From the NCBI RefSeq assembly GCF_000621165.1, contig NZ_KK211217.1, positions 62,001-126,000 on the forward strand: 64,000 bases of DNA, written 5' to 3'. Made by a program: the position numbers and the translations under genes. The notes under the pieces were generated by a model. The model did no database searches, had not been told where the DNA came from, and was given only the letters and a program-made list of their open reading frames with translations. How positions within the stretch are numbered: the stretch's first letter is position 1; each line of letters starts with the position of its first letter. Positions 8,005 through 18,504 of this stretch are shown here, one piece after another. The stretch comes from Enterovibrio calviensis DSM 14347 (GTDB lineage Bacteria > Pseudomonadota > Gammaproteobacteria > Enterobacterales > Vibrionaceae).

Positions 8005-10108
8005 AAGACGATCCTTGTGCAAACGCGATGGCGCTGAGAACGGAATCCTTAGAAAGGATCACTGGCAGAGGGATGCCATTTGGCGCATTGGGGCCATAAA
8101 CGATATTGAACGGCACGCCATATCTGCCATGGCGTTGCAGGTACTGAGTAACGGAATCGCTAGGCGAGGTCCAATCGCCTTGCATTCGAATGATGTTTTC
8201 ACCATTGAGTGCACTGTAAACTGGCTCTTGAAGCAATACGCCAATCTTGTTGGCTTTACAAGTGATACACCAATCTGCCGTCACATCCACAAAGACGGTT
8301 TTACCTTGCCCCACATAATGACTTATCTGAGGTGAGGAGAGTTTCTCCCACGTATGATCAGAAGGTAGCGGTATGGCCCATTTGGATGCTGTTAAGCTTG
8401 CGGTCACTATGCCAATCACCAGTAATACCATCACCAAAGCACTTGCCACTACGGTTGTTTTCCGTCCGTACACTCTGGCTGTACGCCATAGCAACACGGC
8501 GATAACCGCCAAGATGATGGTAATGACTCCGCCCAAAGACAGATGATTTCCTAATAGAGATATTAACCAGATGCTGGTGGCTAACATCATCACCCCAAAG
8601 GCGACTTTTAAGATGTTCATCCAGCGGCCGGGTTTGGGTAAGCGCTGGGCGATGGATGGCATTGCGGCAACCAGCAACCAAGGCATTGCCATACCGAACG
8701 CTAATGCAGTGAAAACGACAAACAGCATGAGGTAGTTTGTGGTGAGGGCAAAAGCGACGGCCGTTCCCAGAAAAGGCGCAGAGCAAGGTGTCGCGAGTAA
8801 GGTCGCAAACATGCCTTGCGTGAAATGACCTACGTAAGAGTCATCCCCTTTGCTGGCGAGCCAAGTGCTTGCTGTGCTCGGAAGGCGGATTTCAAATAAG
8901 CCGAGCATGTTGGCAGCAAAAACGGCTGTTACTGCCACCATCACACCGATAAAGAGTGGGCTTTGAAATTGAATGCCCCAACCAAATGCGTGGCCGGTAA
9001 GCTTGAGTGCGCTAATAAACGCCGCAATCACCCAGAACGAAAATAGAATTCCCAACGCAGAGGCAATGAATTGGCGTCGAATCTGAGATTTTTCTAATCC
9101 TTGCGCGGATACAACACTGCTTAGCTTCATACCGAGAACGGGAAGGACACATGGCATGATGTTTAAAATCAGTCCGCCCAATACGGCAAATAAGATCGCC
9201 GTTAAAAATGCCGGTTGCGAAGGCGAGGTTGCAATGCCTCTTTTCGCTGTCGATGCATGCTCTGCGATAAAGCTGTCATCGAGAAACGTTACATTGAGTG
9301 TTTCGTCCGTTAACTCCGGTTGTCCCATCCAACTGCTTGCGTCAAAACGTGCGCGCAAGGTATTTCCCGTGACTTGAATGTTGGGAACGGAGAAGAAGGT
9401 GTCCTTAACCGCGTCGGTGTTTCCATCAATTATCACATCCGGAGTATTCCAGCCCGTCGCTTTTTGTGCGGTAACGTCTAATTGCTGCGCACTTGGATCC
9501 CATACGACAGACAGCTCATCAATAAGCGGTGAAGGTTGAGGCACATTGCTCATGCCTTGTGCAAAAAGATGAAGGGCATTTGGGTCAGTGATTAGTGCCG
9601 AAGGGGTGACGGCTAGATCAATAGGATAGTCTGTCAGAACACATATCGTTGTGCATGAAGATATGGTGAGTGTCCCCTTGATTGTCACTGGCTTGTTGAT
9701 GTCTTCGACCGTGAACGTCAAAGGGAAAACAGCGCGACTTTGGTATCCGAGTGTATCAATGCCCAATAAATCAAAGCGCTGAGGAGCGGGCCAATGCCAA
9801 GTAATGTCTTTGATGTTTTCTGATGCTAGCCAGTCAAAACTTGGTGCAATGCCGCCTTCACCAGGCGTTCGCCAATAGGTTTTCCAATCATCCTTTAATT
9901 GGACTTCCAAAAAGCCATCAAAGGTATTGTCGTCAGGATTGGTTGAGCCCGTTAACACGATGCGAGTGCTAAGCGGCGGGTGATTGGGGTTGGTTAGCCA
10001 GCCTGTTGAAAGGCTTTCTGCGTGAGCTGTCATTGCAGCCGACAGCGCGATCACGGCACTTATAATGAGTAAAGCGAACCGTTGTGAAAATGTCTTTAGC
10101 GCGTACAT
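7997..10108 (-). CDS. scsB: ScsB, DsbD-type transmembrane electron transporter
   Basis: This 703-residue inner-membrane protein moves reducing power from the cytoplasmic thioredoxin pool to periplasmic thiol proteins. It has a signal sequence, a large N-terminal periplasmic domain (about residues 30-290) with a CTTIC cysteine pair, a central eight-helix DsbD-like channel (about 300-580) with MPCVLPVLGMK and TPCSAPFLG motifs, and a C-terminal thioredoxin domain with the DWCITCK active site. The N-domain resembles ScsB rather than the shorter DsbD N-domain. The ATG at 10108 has an AGGAA site; a longer frame from 10153 lacks a clear one. It leads an operon with ScsD and ScsC. Related Scs systems protect against copper stress. 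Confidence 0.92.
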   Translation of the reverse strand: MYALKTFSQRFALLIISAVIALSAAMTAHAESLSTGWLTNPNHPPLSTRIVLTGSTNPDDNTFDGFLEVQLKDDWKTYWRTPGEGGIAPSFDWLASENIKDITWHWPAPQRFDLLGIDTLGYQSRAVFPLTFTVEDINKPVTIKGTLTISSCTTICVLTDYPIDLAVTPSALITDPNALHLFAQGMSNVPQPSPLIDELSVVWDPSAQQLDVTAQKATGWNTPDVIIDGNTDAVKDTFFSVPNIQVTGNTLRARFDASSWMGQPELTDETLNVTFLDDSFIAEHASTAKRGIATSPSQPAFLTAILFAVLGGLILNIMPCVLPVLGMKLSSVVSAQGLEKSQIRRQFIASALGILFSFWVIAAFISALKLTGHAFGWGIQFQSPLFIGVMVAVTAVFAANMLGLFEIRLPSTASTWLASKGDDSYVGHFTQGMFATLLATPCSAPFLGTAVAFALTTNYLMLFVVFTALAFGMAMPWLLVAAMPSIAQRLPKPGRWMNILKVAFGVMMLATSIWLISLLGNHLSLGGVITIILAVIAVLLWRTARVYGRKTTVVASALVMVLLVIGIVTASLTASKWAIPLPSDHTWEKLSSPQISHYVGQGKTVFVDVTADWCITCKANKIGVLLQEPVYSALNGENIIRMQGDWTSPSDSVTQYLQRHGRYGVPFNIVYGPNAPNGIPLPVILSKDSVLSAIAFAQGSSYE

Positions 10109-10172
10109 GTATGTATTCCTAGAAAATAAAACAAATATAAAAACGTCTGGCATGTGCCAGTTTTTAATGTGT

Positions 10173-10601
10173 TTATTCTTTAAAAACGCAAAACGTGAGG
10201 TGCAATCGCCGGGGGGGCGGAATGGGTTCTATGGTCTTTGGAACAAATGTTGATGTCGATAGCAGCCAAGCAAGAATGGCAAACGCTAGCACCCACATGG
10301 TGAATGTCGCCGACTCCCAAGTAGACGATGACAACTGAACAAGGTTTTCAGAGAGCTCGCAATGACCGGCCGATGTTGGGTTGGCTTGATTGGTCATTGG
10401 CTGGGAAGTTAGGTTAGATGCCTGAGAAGTACTTTGGGTTGATGACGCGCCGTCGATAGATAGAACGGGGCTATTGATACCGCAAACATTGAACAACCCT
10501 GCGTTTTGCGACAGACACACAAACACCACCCACCATACCAAGGTAAGTGCCCACTGCGCGCGTGTGCTGGGTGTTGTTGAGGGTTTGATTTGTCGTAACA
10601 T
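10173..10601 (-). CDS. Small membrane protein preceding scsB, possibly ScsA/DUF2946-like
   Basis: The 142-residue protein has two hydrophobic segments (about residues 17-38 and 92-113) separated by a Ser/Thr/Gln-rich, probably periplasmic loop that contains two cysteines (NVCGINSP and GHCELSEN). Small proteins with this layout often precede scsB in copper-tolerance clusters and have been called ScsA or DUF2946. I cannot confirm membership by eye. It is on the scs strand, 64 bases before scsB, so it is probably in the same operon. Confidence 0.6.
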   Translation of the reverse strand: MLRQIKPSTTPSTRAQWALTLVWWVVFVCLSQNAGLFNVCGINSPVLSIDGASSTQSTSQASNLTSQPMTNQANPTSAGHCELSENLVQLSSSTWESATFTMWVLAFAILAWLLSTSTFVPKTIEPIPPPRRLHLTFCVFKE

Positions 10602-10730
10602 CTAAAGCTCTGTGTTATCGAATCTGTCGTTTATCTCTCTATTGAACACGGTTGGACGCAGATTGGGAATGTTTGTTCAGTATTTTTTTATAAAAACATC
10701 TAAATCCAAAAAGTTGCATGAGGTAAAAAG

Positions 10731-10768
10731 CTGTCAGGCCCAAAAAATTGGGCCTGACAGGTGGAACG
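10731..10768 (-). terminator. Strong terminator behind secF
   Basis: CTGTCAGGCCCAA and its exact complement form a 13-bp stem with a 4-base loop (10731-10760), about 30 bases beyond the secF stop. On the minus strand the hairpin is followed by CTTTTTA, as expected for an intrinsic terminator of the secD-secF unit. Confidence 0.88.
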
Positions 10769-10789
10769 AAACTTGTTGATGAATCGCTT

Positions 10790-11686
10790 CTATGGCGTAT
10801 CAGACACTGGCGCCGTTGCGTAGTGTTGAGGGCCAAGATGCGTCACTTCAGGAATGATGGTGGCGACTGTCATGGTTGACCATGTGCCCGCAACGATACC
10901 GATGAACATGGTGATGGAGAATCCGTACAGTGGCTCTCCGCCGAGCAACCAAAGCGAGCCCACAGAAATCAGCGTGGTACCCGATGTGATCAAGGTACGC
11001 GACAAGGTAGAAACAATGGCGCGGTTGTTCAATTCAGCAATCGGCAGACTGACGTTCGCTTTCAACAGTTCGCGAATGCGATCCGAAATGATGATGGAGT
11101 CATTGAGTGAGTAACCCAATACTGCCAACAATGCTGCTAACACGGTGAGGTTGAATTCCATTCCAGTGATGGAGAAGAAACCTAGCAGCAAGACCACGTC
11201 ATGAACCAAGGCCAGTAATGCACCTGAAGCCAGTCGCCATTCGAAACGCATGCTTAAGTAGCCAAGGATCACCAACAGCGTAATCAATACTGCTAATCCC
11301 CCTTGCTCTGCGAGTTCTTGCCCCACTTGTGGGCCAACCAAACTGACGTTGAGCATTTCAACGTTGTCTGAAAAACCACTGAGTAGCGTTTTGATTTCAG
11401 GCTGATCGCTTAGCGTCTCAGGTGCGGCATAACGAAGTACCCACTGACCTGGGTCACCGGCTTCTACCACCGACACGGGTTGGTTTAATGCGGTTTCTAA
11501 GTGAGATTGGATCTCTTTGGCTGTCAGGGTTTTATCCAGTCTGACTTCACTGATCATACCGCCCGTGAAATCGAGCCCGTAGTTCAAGCCTTTCGTGGCG
11601 AGTGTGAAAATGGAAATCAGCATCACCACGCAAGAGATGATGCTGCCTGCGTGGCGCAATTTGGTCATATTTTTCATTGTCATCAT
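10790..11686 (-). CDS. secF: Protein translocase subunit SecF (VemP-linked copy)
   Basis: SecF pairs with SecD in the inner membrane and uses an ion gradient to pull preproteins through SecYEG. The 298-residue protein has the six-helix layout: helix 1 near the N-terminus, a periplasmic domain (about residues 35-125, GLDFTGGMISEVRL), then five helices including VLGYSLNDSIIISDRIRE, the SecF signature. It begins 2 bases after the secD stop codon. No yajC precedes this pair; instead a VemP-like ORF does, which marks it as the secDF2 type known from Vibrio alginolyticus. A second, constitutive secDF copy would be expected elsewhere in the genome. Confidence 0.93.
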   Translation of the reverse strand: MMTMKNMTKLRHAGSIISCVVMLISIFTLATKGLNYGLDFTGGMISEVRLDKTLTAKEIQSHLETALNQPVSVVEAGDPGQWVLRYAAPETLSDQPEIKTLLSGFSDNVEMLNVSLVGPQVGQELAEQGGLAVLITLLVILGYLSMRFEWRLASGALLALVHDVVLLLGFFSITGMEFNLTVLAALLAVLGYSLNDSIIISDRIRELLKANVSLPIAELNNRAIVSTLSRTLITSGTTLISVGSLWLLGGEPLYGFSITMFIGIVAGTWSTMTVATIIPEVTHLGPQHYATAPVSDTP

Positions 11687-11688
11687 GG

Positions 11689-13503
11689 TTATACCCTCAC
11701 ATCACGGCGCGCATCTTTACCCCAAAATAGGTTAATCACCGCGCGAGAAGCGAAAATACCCGTGAACATGCTGGTCAATAGACCTAGCCCCAATGTGAGG
11801 GCGAAGCCCTGAATCGGACCATTACCGATTGCGTACAAGGTTGCGGCGGAAATTAGCGTGGTGATGTTTGAGTCCAAAATGGTGGCAAACGCACTGCTAA
11901 AGCCAAGATCGATTGATTGCGCGAAGCTTCGTCCTTCCCGCATTTTTTCTTTTATTCGCTCGAAGATAAGCACGTTGGTATCAACGGCCATACCGATGGT
12001 GAGAACCAGACCCGCAATACCCGGAAGCGTCAGAACGGCCCCTGGCAGTAATGCGATAAGACCTAGCAACATCACCATGTTGATGACAAGAGCAAGGTTC
12101 GCCACCCAACCCAGTTTGCGATACCACACCGCCATGAACAACAAGGTCAAACCCATGCCAAGAGCCAGCGCCGCGAAACCGTTTTGAATGTTTTCAGCGC
12201 CCAAAGAAGGGCCAATGGTGCGTTCTTCAACAATGGTGACCGGCGCAGTCAGTGAGCCTGCGCGCAGCAATAGCGCCAAGTCTTGGGCTTCATCAAGTTG
12301 GCCGACACCCGTAATGCGAAAGCGATTACCCAGTTGAGATTGAATCGTCGCAATGCTGATGATGGTGTTGGTTTGCTCGACATTGCCTTTGCTATCGCGG
12401 CTGTATTCGCTATAAGCCGTGCCCATTGGGTCGCCGATGTGCTTCGCCGAGTAATCTGACATCATTTTGCCGCCAGAGGCATCCAGTGAAATGTTCACTT
12501 CTGGCGTGCCCATTTCGCCCATTCCAGCTCGCGCATCCACAATGTGTTCGCCAGAAAGAATCGGTTTACGGCTCACGTAAACAGGGGCACCTTTGTCATC
12601 GGGGATCATCATTGAGCCCGGTGTCGGTGATGTTTTCACTTCATAGAAAGCCAAACTTGCCGTTGCGCCGATAACATTTTTTGCCGCAGCTGGGTCTTGA
12701 ACGCCTGGCAATTCAATGCGAATGCGGTGCTCTCCTTGACGTTGAACGGCCGCTTCAGTGATCCCCAATTCTTCGATGCGGCTGCGCATGGTTTGCAGGT
12801 TTTGTTGAACAGTCAGGTTGGTCAGTGTTTGTTTTTCAGCCTCTTTCAAGCGGACTGACAAGCCCAAATCACCTTCACCTTGCACATTCCATTGCGGGAA
12901 TTGCTCGCGAATATATTGTCGCACGGCACTTTGCGCCTCATCAGAGGGCGCATTTACCACGAAACCATCGGTGCTGGACTGGTGAACACGTAAGCCACGA
13001 ATGCGGCTTTCGCGGGCAAAGGTTTTGACGGATTCTGCTGCCTGATCGGCGTGAGAGCGGAATACCTGCTGCATATCCACATCGAGCAGGAACTGCACAC
13101 CACCACGTAAATCTAGTCCAAGCTTGATGGGTTTAAAGCCCATTTCAAGCAACCAACTTGGCGCGGCGGGTACCATACCGAGGGTGACAATGTCATCTTT
13201 GTTCGAGAACTCCGTCAGGATACCTTTGGTTTTGTTCTGATCGGCGGCATCTTGCAGAACAACGGTGGTGCTGTTGCCTTTTTGGTCAATGCGTTTTATG
13301 TCGATACTGTGAGCATCTAACTGATGTTTGAGGGTGACAGGGGCAGCGCCATTGTCTTTATGCTTGATGAAAACTGCGGCTTCTTCACCAAACCAAGAAG
13401 GGAGGGCGCTGAGAAGCATAATAATGATGGTCGTAACAAGAACGACGTATTTCCATGCTGGATAATGGTTCAGCACGGTCTTTCGTTTCGATTTTAACTG
13501 CAT
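11689..13503 (-). CDS. secD: Protein translocase subunit SecD (VemP-linked copy)
   Basis: SecD is the large inner-membrane partner of SecF. The 604-residue protein has an N-terminal helix, the DLRGGVQFLLDVD motif of the periplasmic P1 domain (about residue 125), a long periplasmic part, and five C-terminal helices with LTIGMAVDTNVLIFERIKEKMREG, the conserved acidic signature. I chose the ATG at 13503 (MQLKSKRK), preceded by GTGAGACG. The frame stays open to an ATG at 13566 that would run through the leader hairpin. In Vibrio the secDF2 genes are induced when export through Na+-driven SecDF1 is poor; the upstream VemP-like ORF suggests the same control here. Confidence 0.92.
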   Translation of the reverse strand: MQLKSKRKTVLNHYPAWKYVVLVTTIIIMLLSALPSWFGEEAAVFIKHKDNGAAPVTLKHQLDAHSIDIKRIDQKGNSTTVVLQDAADQNKTKGILTEFSNKDDIVTLGMVPAAPSWLLEMGFKPIKLGLDLRGGVQFLLDVDMQQVFRSHADQAAESVKTFARESRIRGLRVHQSSTDGFVVNAPSDEAQSAVRQYIREQFPQWNVQGEGDLGLSVRLKEAEKQTLTNLTVQQNLQTMRSRIEELGITEAAVQRQGEHRIRIELPGVQDPAAAKNVIGATASLAFYEVKTSPTPGSMMIPDDKGAPVYVSRKPILSGEHIVDARAGMGEMGTPEVNISLDASGGKMMSDYSAKHIGDPMGTAYSEYSRDSKGNVEQTNTIISIATIQSQLGNRFRITGVGQLDEAQDLALLLRAGSLTAPVTIVEERTIGPSLGAENIQNGFAALALGMGLTLLFMAVWYRKLGWVANLALVINMVMLLGLIALLPGAVLTLPGIAGLVLTIGMAVDTNVLIFERIKEKMREGRSFAQSIDLGFSSAFATILDSNITTLISAATLYAIGNGPIQGFALTLGLGLLTSMFTGIFASRAVINLFWGKDARRDVRV

Positions 13504-13661
13504 AGCAATCGTCTCACTGGCAACAGGCCAGCAACTTTGTCTTATACCAATCAGATTGGTATTCATTCATGACACGTAGAGACCCGCCAATACGACAAGT
13601 TCGCGTATGACTAAGTTTTCAAACGTGCAAAAGCGGTGAGCGAGGCGCTCAAACAAAAGAA
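13504..13661 (-). promoter_or_regulatory. vemP-secD intergenic leader with hairpins
   Basis: On the minus-strand RNA, between the VemP-like stop codon and the secD start, three short hairpins can be drawn. They are GAGCG/CGCTC just after the stop, a palindrome ACCAATC/GATTGGT (13546-13560), and CTGGC/GCCAG directly before the secD ribosome-binding site. In Vibrio alginolyticus, VemP stalling opens a stem that hides the secDF2 ribosome-binding site. The last hairpin here is a candidate for that role, but the true fold may involve the vemP 3' coding end. Confidence 0.55.
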
Positions 13662-14144
13662 TTAAGACGTGGCGTCAGATTGGCTAGCAAACCGATAGAG
13701 AAGGTTGGATTCCTTCCATCCTGAAATCCGATGGGAAGAAGGTAGGGCTCTTAGCGTCCAATCGTGCCAATAACGCGAAGAAACATACACATGGTGCAAT
13801 CGAGAGGGAATGCTTGAAGGTTCAAAATCGAAAACGAGTTCGTAGTTTGGTTCCGCATTGTGCAATCTCTCGGGTAAGAAAGAGCCATTTCGAAGCGTGG
13901 ATGCTAAATCGGGCGCGATGGATTTTGCGGGAGCGCGATGTTCTAGATGAGCATCGTTTTGTGATTGTGAGGTATCTTGCTGATGTTGGTGTTGGTGAGT
14001 CGCGGGAGACAGAACAACGCGCGAAAGATCTGAAGCGGCTGTTTGTTGGTCAAAAGATGTTGATGCACTAGCGGAAAAACAGACGAGCAGAAAACTGAGC
14101 AAAACGCCCAATAGACTTCGTTGTTTATTCCAAGAACGGCACAT
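13662..14144 (-). CDS. vemP: VemP-like export-monitoring arrest peptide
   Basis: VemP is a secreted nascent chain that stalls its own ribosome when Sec export is slow, thereby allowing translation of secDF2. From the ATG at 14144 (MCRSWNKQ) the protein has 160 residues, close to the 159 I recall for V. alginolyticus VemP. It has a positively charged signal peptide with a hydrophobic core (SLLGVLLSFLLVCFSASAS), a His/Gln-rich middle, and near the C-terminus VYVSSRYWHDW followed by HRISGWKESN, which matches the arrest core of VemP. A Gln lies at residue 155, near the stall site reported at Gln156. It directly precedes secD on the same strand. The tail (LLYRFASQ) differs from the Vibrio form as I remember it. 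A longer start at 14174 is possible. Confidence 0.85.
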   Translation of the reverse strand: MCRSWNKQRSLLGVLLSFLLVCFSASASTSFDQQTAASDLSRVVLSPATHQHQHQQDTSQSQNDAHLEHRAPAKSIAPDLASTLRNGSFLPERLHNAEPNYELVFDFEPSSIPSRLHHVYVSSRYWHDWTLRALPSSHRISGWKESNLLYRFASQSDATS

Positions 14145-14345
14145 ACAAGGACTCACCCATAAATTCGGTTTCATATTACTGGCGAGGACGGCTTTCAACA
14201 AGCAATGAATGCGGCTTTCTGCGGGATACTGTGATTGGTGAATCTTGTTCATCATCGATGAATTTCGACACGGCTTAACTGCAACGAACGTAAGCTTGAG
14301 GTTATACTAGCGCCTTATTCTATTTATCCTTTACTCGCAGTTTGA

Positions 14346-16385
<2,040 letters not shown>

Positions 16386-16407
16386 TTTAAACATTCATAG
16401 ACGTGAT

Positions 16408-16436
16408 AAAACGCCAGCTTATGCTGGCGTTTTTTT
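16408..16436 (+). terminator. Terminator behind ligA
   Basis: AACGCCAGC and GCTGGCGTT arms around TTAT, followed by a run of T, form a clear intrinsic terminator 25 bases after the ligA stop. Confidence 0.9.
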
Positions 16437-16535
16437 ATGTGTCTTAGGTCAGTTGCGATCCAGATCTAATATTTCACGAAGAGAATTATGGTGCCAAATT
16501 AACCAATTGTTGGATGTTTTATGAGAATAATTATA

Positions 16536-16551
16536 TGTGATCTTGATCGCT
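16536..16551. promoter_or_regulatory. Candidate CRP site upstream of the chitoporin-like gene
   Basis: TGTGATCTTGATCGCT matches 13 of 16 positions of the CRP core TGTGATCTAGATCACA. It is about 360 bases before the porin start. CRP control is known for chitin genes in Vibrio and for chiP in enterobacteria. Confidence 0.45.
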
Positions 16552-16647
16552 GTGATTTTTAATCAATATTTTTCTCAGTATAGAAATGAATGTAACTATA
16601 TGAAATTAATAAATTTATATTTTTAGTTTTATTGTTTTATATGAATA

Positions 16648-16663
16648 AGAGATCCTGATCACG
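16648..16663. promoter_or_regulatory. Second candidate CRP site upstream of the chitoporin-like gene
   Basis: AGAGATCCTGATCACG matches 11 of 16 positions of the CRP core and is strong in its right half (GATCAC). It lies 112 bases downstream of the first candidate. Confidence 0.35.
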
Positions 16664-16837
16664 AAGTGGTAGGGAACTTTGCACCTAGTCATATTTTTTT
16701 AACAACAAATAAAGTTCTCGTTGATGTTTTTTTGTGTGGAAGTAGGCTGATTACATCGATTGAGGGAGAGTTCAATCGGTTTCTAAAATTCTAAAGCGAT
16801 AAGGTTTACGTCGTTTTAGAAGTGCAAATAATCTGAT

Positions 16838-16860
16838 CATTGTTTTCGGCGGCCAACCTT
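16838..16860 (+). promoter_or_regulatory. Shared porin leader motif, copy 1
   Basis: The CGGCGGCCAAC motif lies about 55 bases before the start codon of the OprD-type porin. The same 11 bases occur at a similar distance before the porin at 22071. Both genes also share the start context TTTTCCATGGA. The motif is probably within the mRNA leader; its role is unknown. Confidence 0.5.
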
Positions 16861-16908
16861 TAAAACAGTGAGATGGCATTTAGATATCCCTTTTAGGAGT
16901 TATTTTCC

Positions 16909-18255
16909 ATGGAAAAAATGTTTAAGGTTTCAGCTATTGCAGCAGCAACTTTCGCGGCATTAGCAGCAACCCCTGTAGTTGCTCAAGACAACTTAGGTTC
17001 AGCTTACACCGGTCAAGTTTCAGAGTTTTTTGCTGATTCGACTATCAGCGGTAACCTTAACCTTTGGATGCGTGCGCGTGACCGTGGCGGTGTAGATGCT
17101 GATGGTAACAACACCGAAAAAGAAACGAACCTGAACCATGGCAGCATGTTTGTTAACTTGGGTTTTAACTCAGGTTATGTAGCAGATACTGTTGGTGCCG
17201 ATGTTGTGATCTACAGCACTTGGGACATGTGGAACGACGGCGGTACCGGTCACGAAATGAACTTCTTGGATTGTAATGGCCCGAATTCTTCGGACTGTTA
17301 TGCTAACCCAGAAAAAGGTGGAGTTTCTTTTGCTACGGCTGCGGCCAAGTTTAAATTTGGCGACAACGTTCGTGCAAAACTAGGTTACTTCCAGCCTTCA
17401 GTGCCTAGCGGTTTGGGTGTTAACTGGTCATTTGCTCCAGGTACTTACCGTGGTGGTGAAATCGGTGCTTCGTTTGCTGGTGTTGACCTTGGATTCGTCG
17501 TGGCAGACGAGTACAAAGCACCATGGTTCACAAATACCGATGCATTCATTGGTCAAGATGGCGGTGAAGAGACGTTGTTCTCTCTTGGCGCGCGCTACAC
17601 GCTAGGTAGTGGCATTGGTCTTGACGGTGCTTTTTCTAAACTGGATGAGCGATCTACTGCTCACTTTAAAGTGAAAGGCACAACTGACGGCGGCTTCTAC
17701 TGGTCTCCACAGCTGTACGTTGTAAAAGATGACAATCAGTATGATGACGGCGATACAGGCTACCAATTCGCTTTCTTGTCTAGCTACTCTGCAGGTCAAT
17801 ATAGCTACCGTGCTGAAGCAACTTATACATCAGCAGAAGAAGATGGCAACTGGTTTGCTTATCGCCCAACTGCTGGCTACGGCGGTTCAAACGGTGCGTA
17901 TGAAGTATGGTGGAACAACCGTTCTGACTTCAACCACCATGGTGAACTAGCTGTATTCGGTTCTGTTGCTCGTGATTTCTCTGATATTGGCGGTGAAGGT
18001 TTCAGTGCTGGTCTAAGCGCAGCATATGGCACTGGCGCTGGTGTAGATGGATATAAAGATCTGACTGAGTATGCATACAGCGCATTCGCTAACTATGCGA
18101 TTCAAAATGGTGCTTTGACTGGCGCAACTGTAGCCTTCCACTACACCAACTACTACAACGATTCAGATGCACCTGACTGGGCTGTTTACGGAAACGCATT
18201 CCAAGACGAGACTGACTTTAAACTTATCGTTGCTATCCCATTTAACGTTAAATAA
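16909..18255 (+). CDS. OprD-family outer-membrane porin, chitoporin (ChiP)-like
   Basis: This 448-residue outer-membrane channel probably takes up chitooligosaccharides. It has a signal peptide ending in ATPVVAQ and resembles E. coli ChiP along its length as I recall it. Shared blocks are NLNLWMRARDRGG, SGYVADTVGADV, AAAKFKFGDNVRAKLGYFQP, the EYKAPWF segment, EVWWNNRSDFN and the C-terminal FQDETDFKLIVAIPF. It is unlike the trimeric general porin called ChiP in Vibrio harveyi. An AGGAG ribosome-binding site precedes the ATG; another in-frame Met is residue 4. Two CRP-like sites and a strong downstream terminator frame it as a single transcription unit. Confidence 0.82.
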   Translation: MEKMFKVSAIAAATFAALAATPVVAQDNLGSAYTGQVSEFFADSTISGNLNLWMRARDRGGVDADGNNTEKETNLNHGSMFVNLGFNSGYVADTVGADVVIYSTWDMWNDGGTGHEMNFLDCNGPNSSDCYANPEKGGVSFATAAAKFKFGDNVRAKLGYFQPSVPSGLGVNWSFAPGTYRGGEIGASFAGVDLGFVVADEYKAPWFTNTDAFIGQDGGEETLFSLGARYTLGSGIGLDGAFSKLDERSTAHFKVKGTTDGGFYWSPQLYVVKDDNQYDDGDTGYQFAFLSSYSAGQYSYRAEATYTSAEEDGNWFAYRPTAGYGGSNGAYEVWWNNRSDFNHHGELAVFGSVARDFSDIGGEGFSAGLSAAYGTGAGVDGYKDLTEYAYSAFANYAIQNGALTGATVAFHYTNYYNDSDAPDWAVYGNAFQDETDFKLIVAIPFNVK

Positions 18256-18316
18256 TGTTGTTGGGCATGCAGGCAAAACTAAGCGTGTGATTGCTTGCTA
18301 GAACACAGTAAATTGA

Positions 18317-18346
18317 AAGCCCTTGATTTTGGTCAAGGGCTTTTTT
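18317..18346 (+). terminator. Terminator behind the chitoporin-like gene
   Basis: AAGCCCTTGA and TCAAGGGCTT arms with a six-base loop are followed by TTTT, 60 bases beyond the stop codon. Confidence 0.9.
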
Positions 18347-18504
18347 ATCTGCCTTAATATCTACTTTGTTACTAAGTATATTTATTTGGACGCGAATCGT
18401 TTTTTTAGTGGTACATTAATTTCCATTAAAAAATAATGAGATATTGGTCGCATTTAATTTTGTCGTCCTATACTCCAATAGACACAACATTGGAGGAATG
18501 TCAC

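Larger units (their letters stand above)
16386..16908. other. AT-rich regulatory region upstream of the OprD-type porin
   Basis: These 523 bases hold the ligA terminator at the left, two CRP-like palindromes (16536-16551 and 16648-16663), and a probable long 5' leader containing the CGGCGGCCAAC motif also present before the second porin. No credible gene is seen. Confidence 0.65.

Noticed and set aside
13504-13566. Upstream start of secD at 13566
   Set aside because: The added 21 residues resemble no SecD N-terminus and read through the leader palindrome; the ATG at 13503 has a plausible ribosome-binding site.
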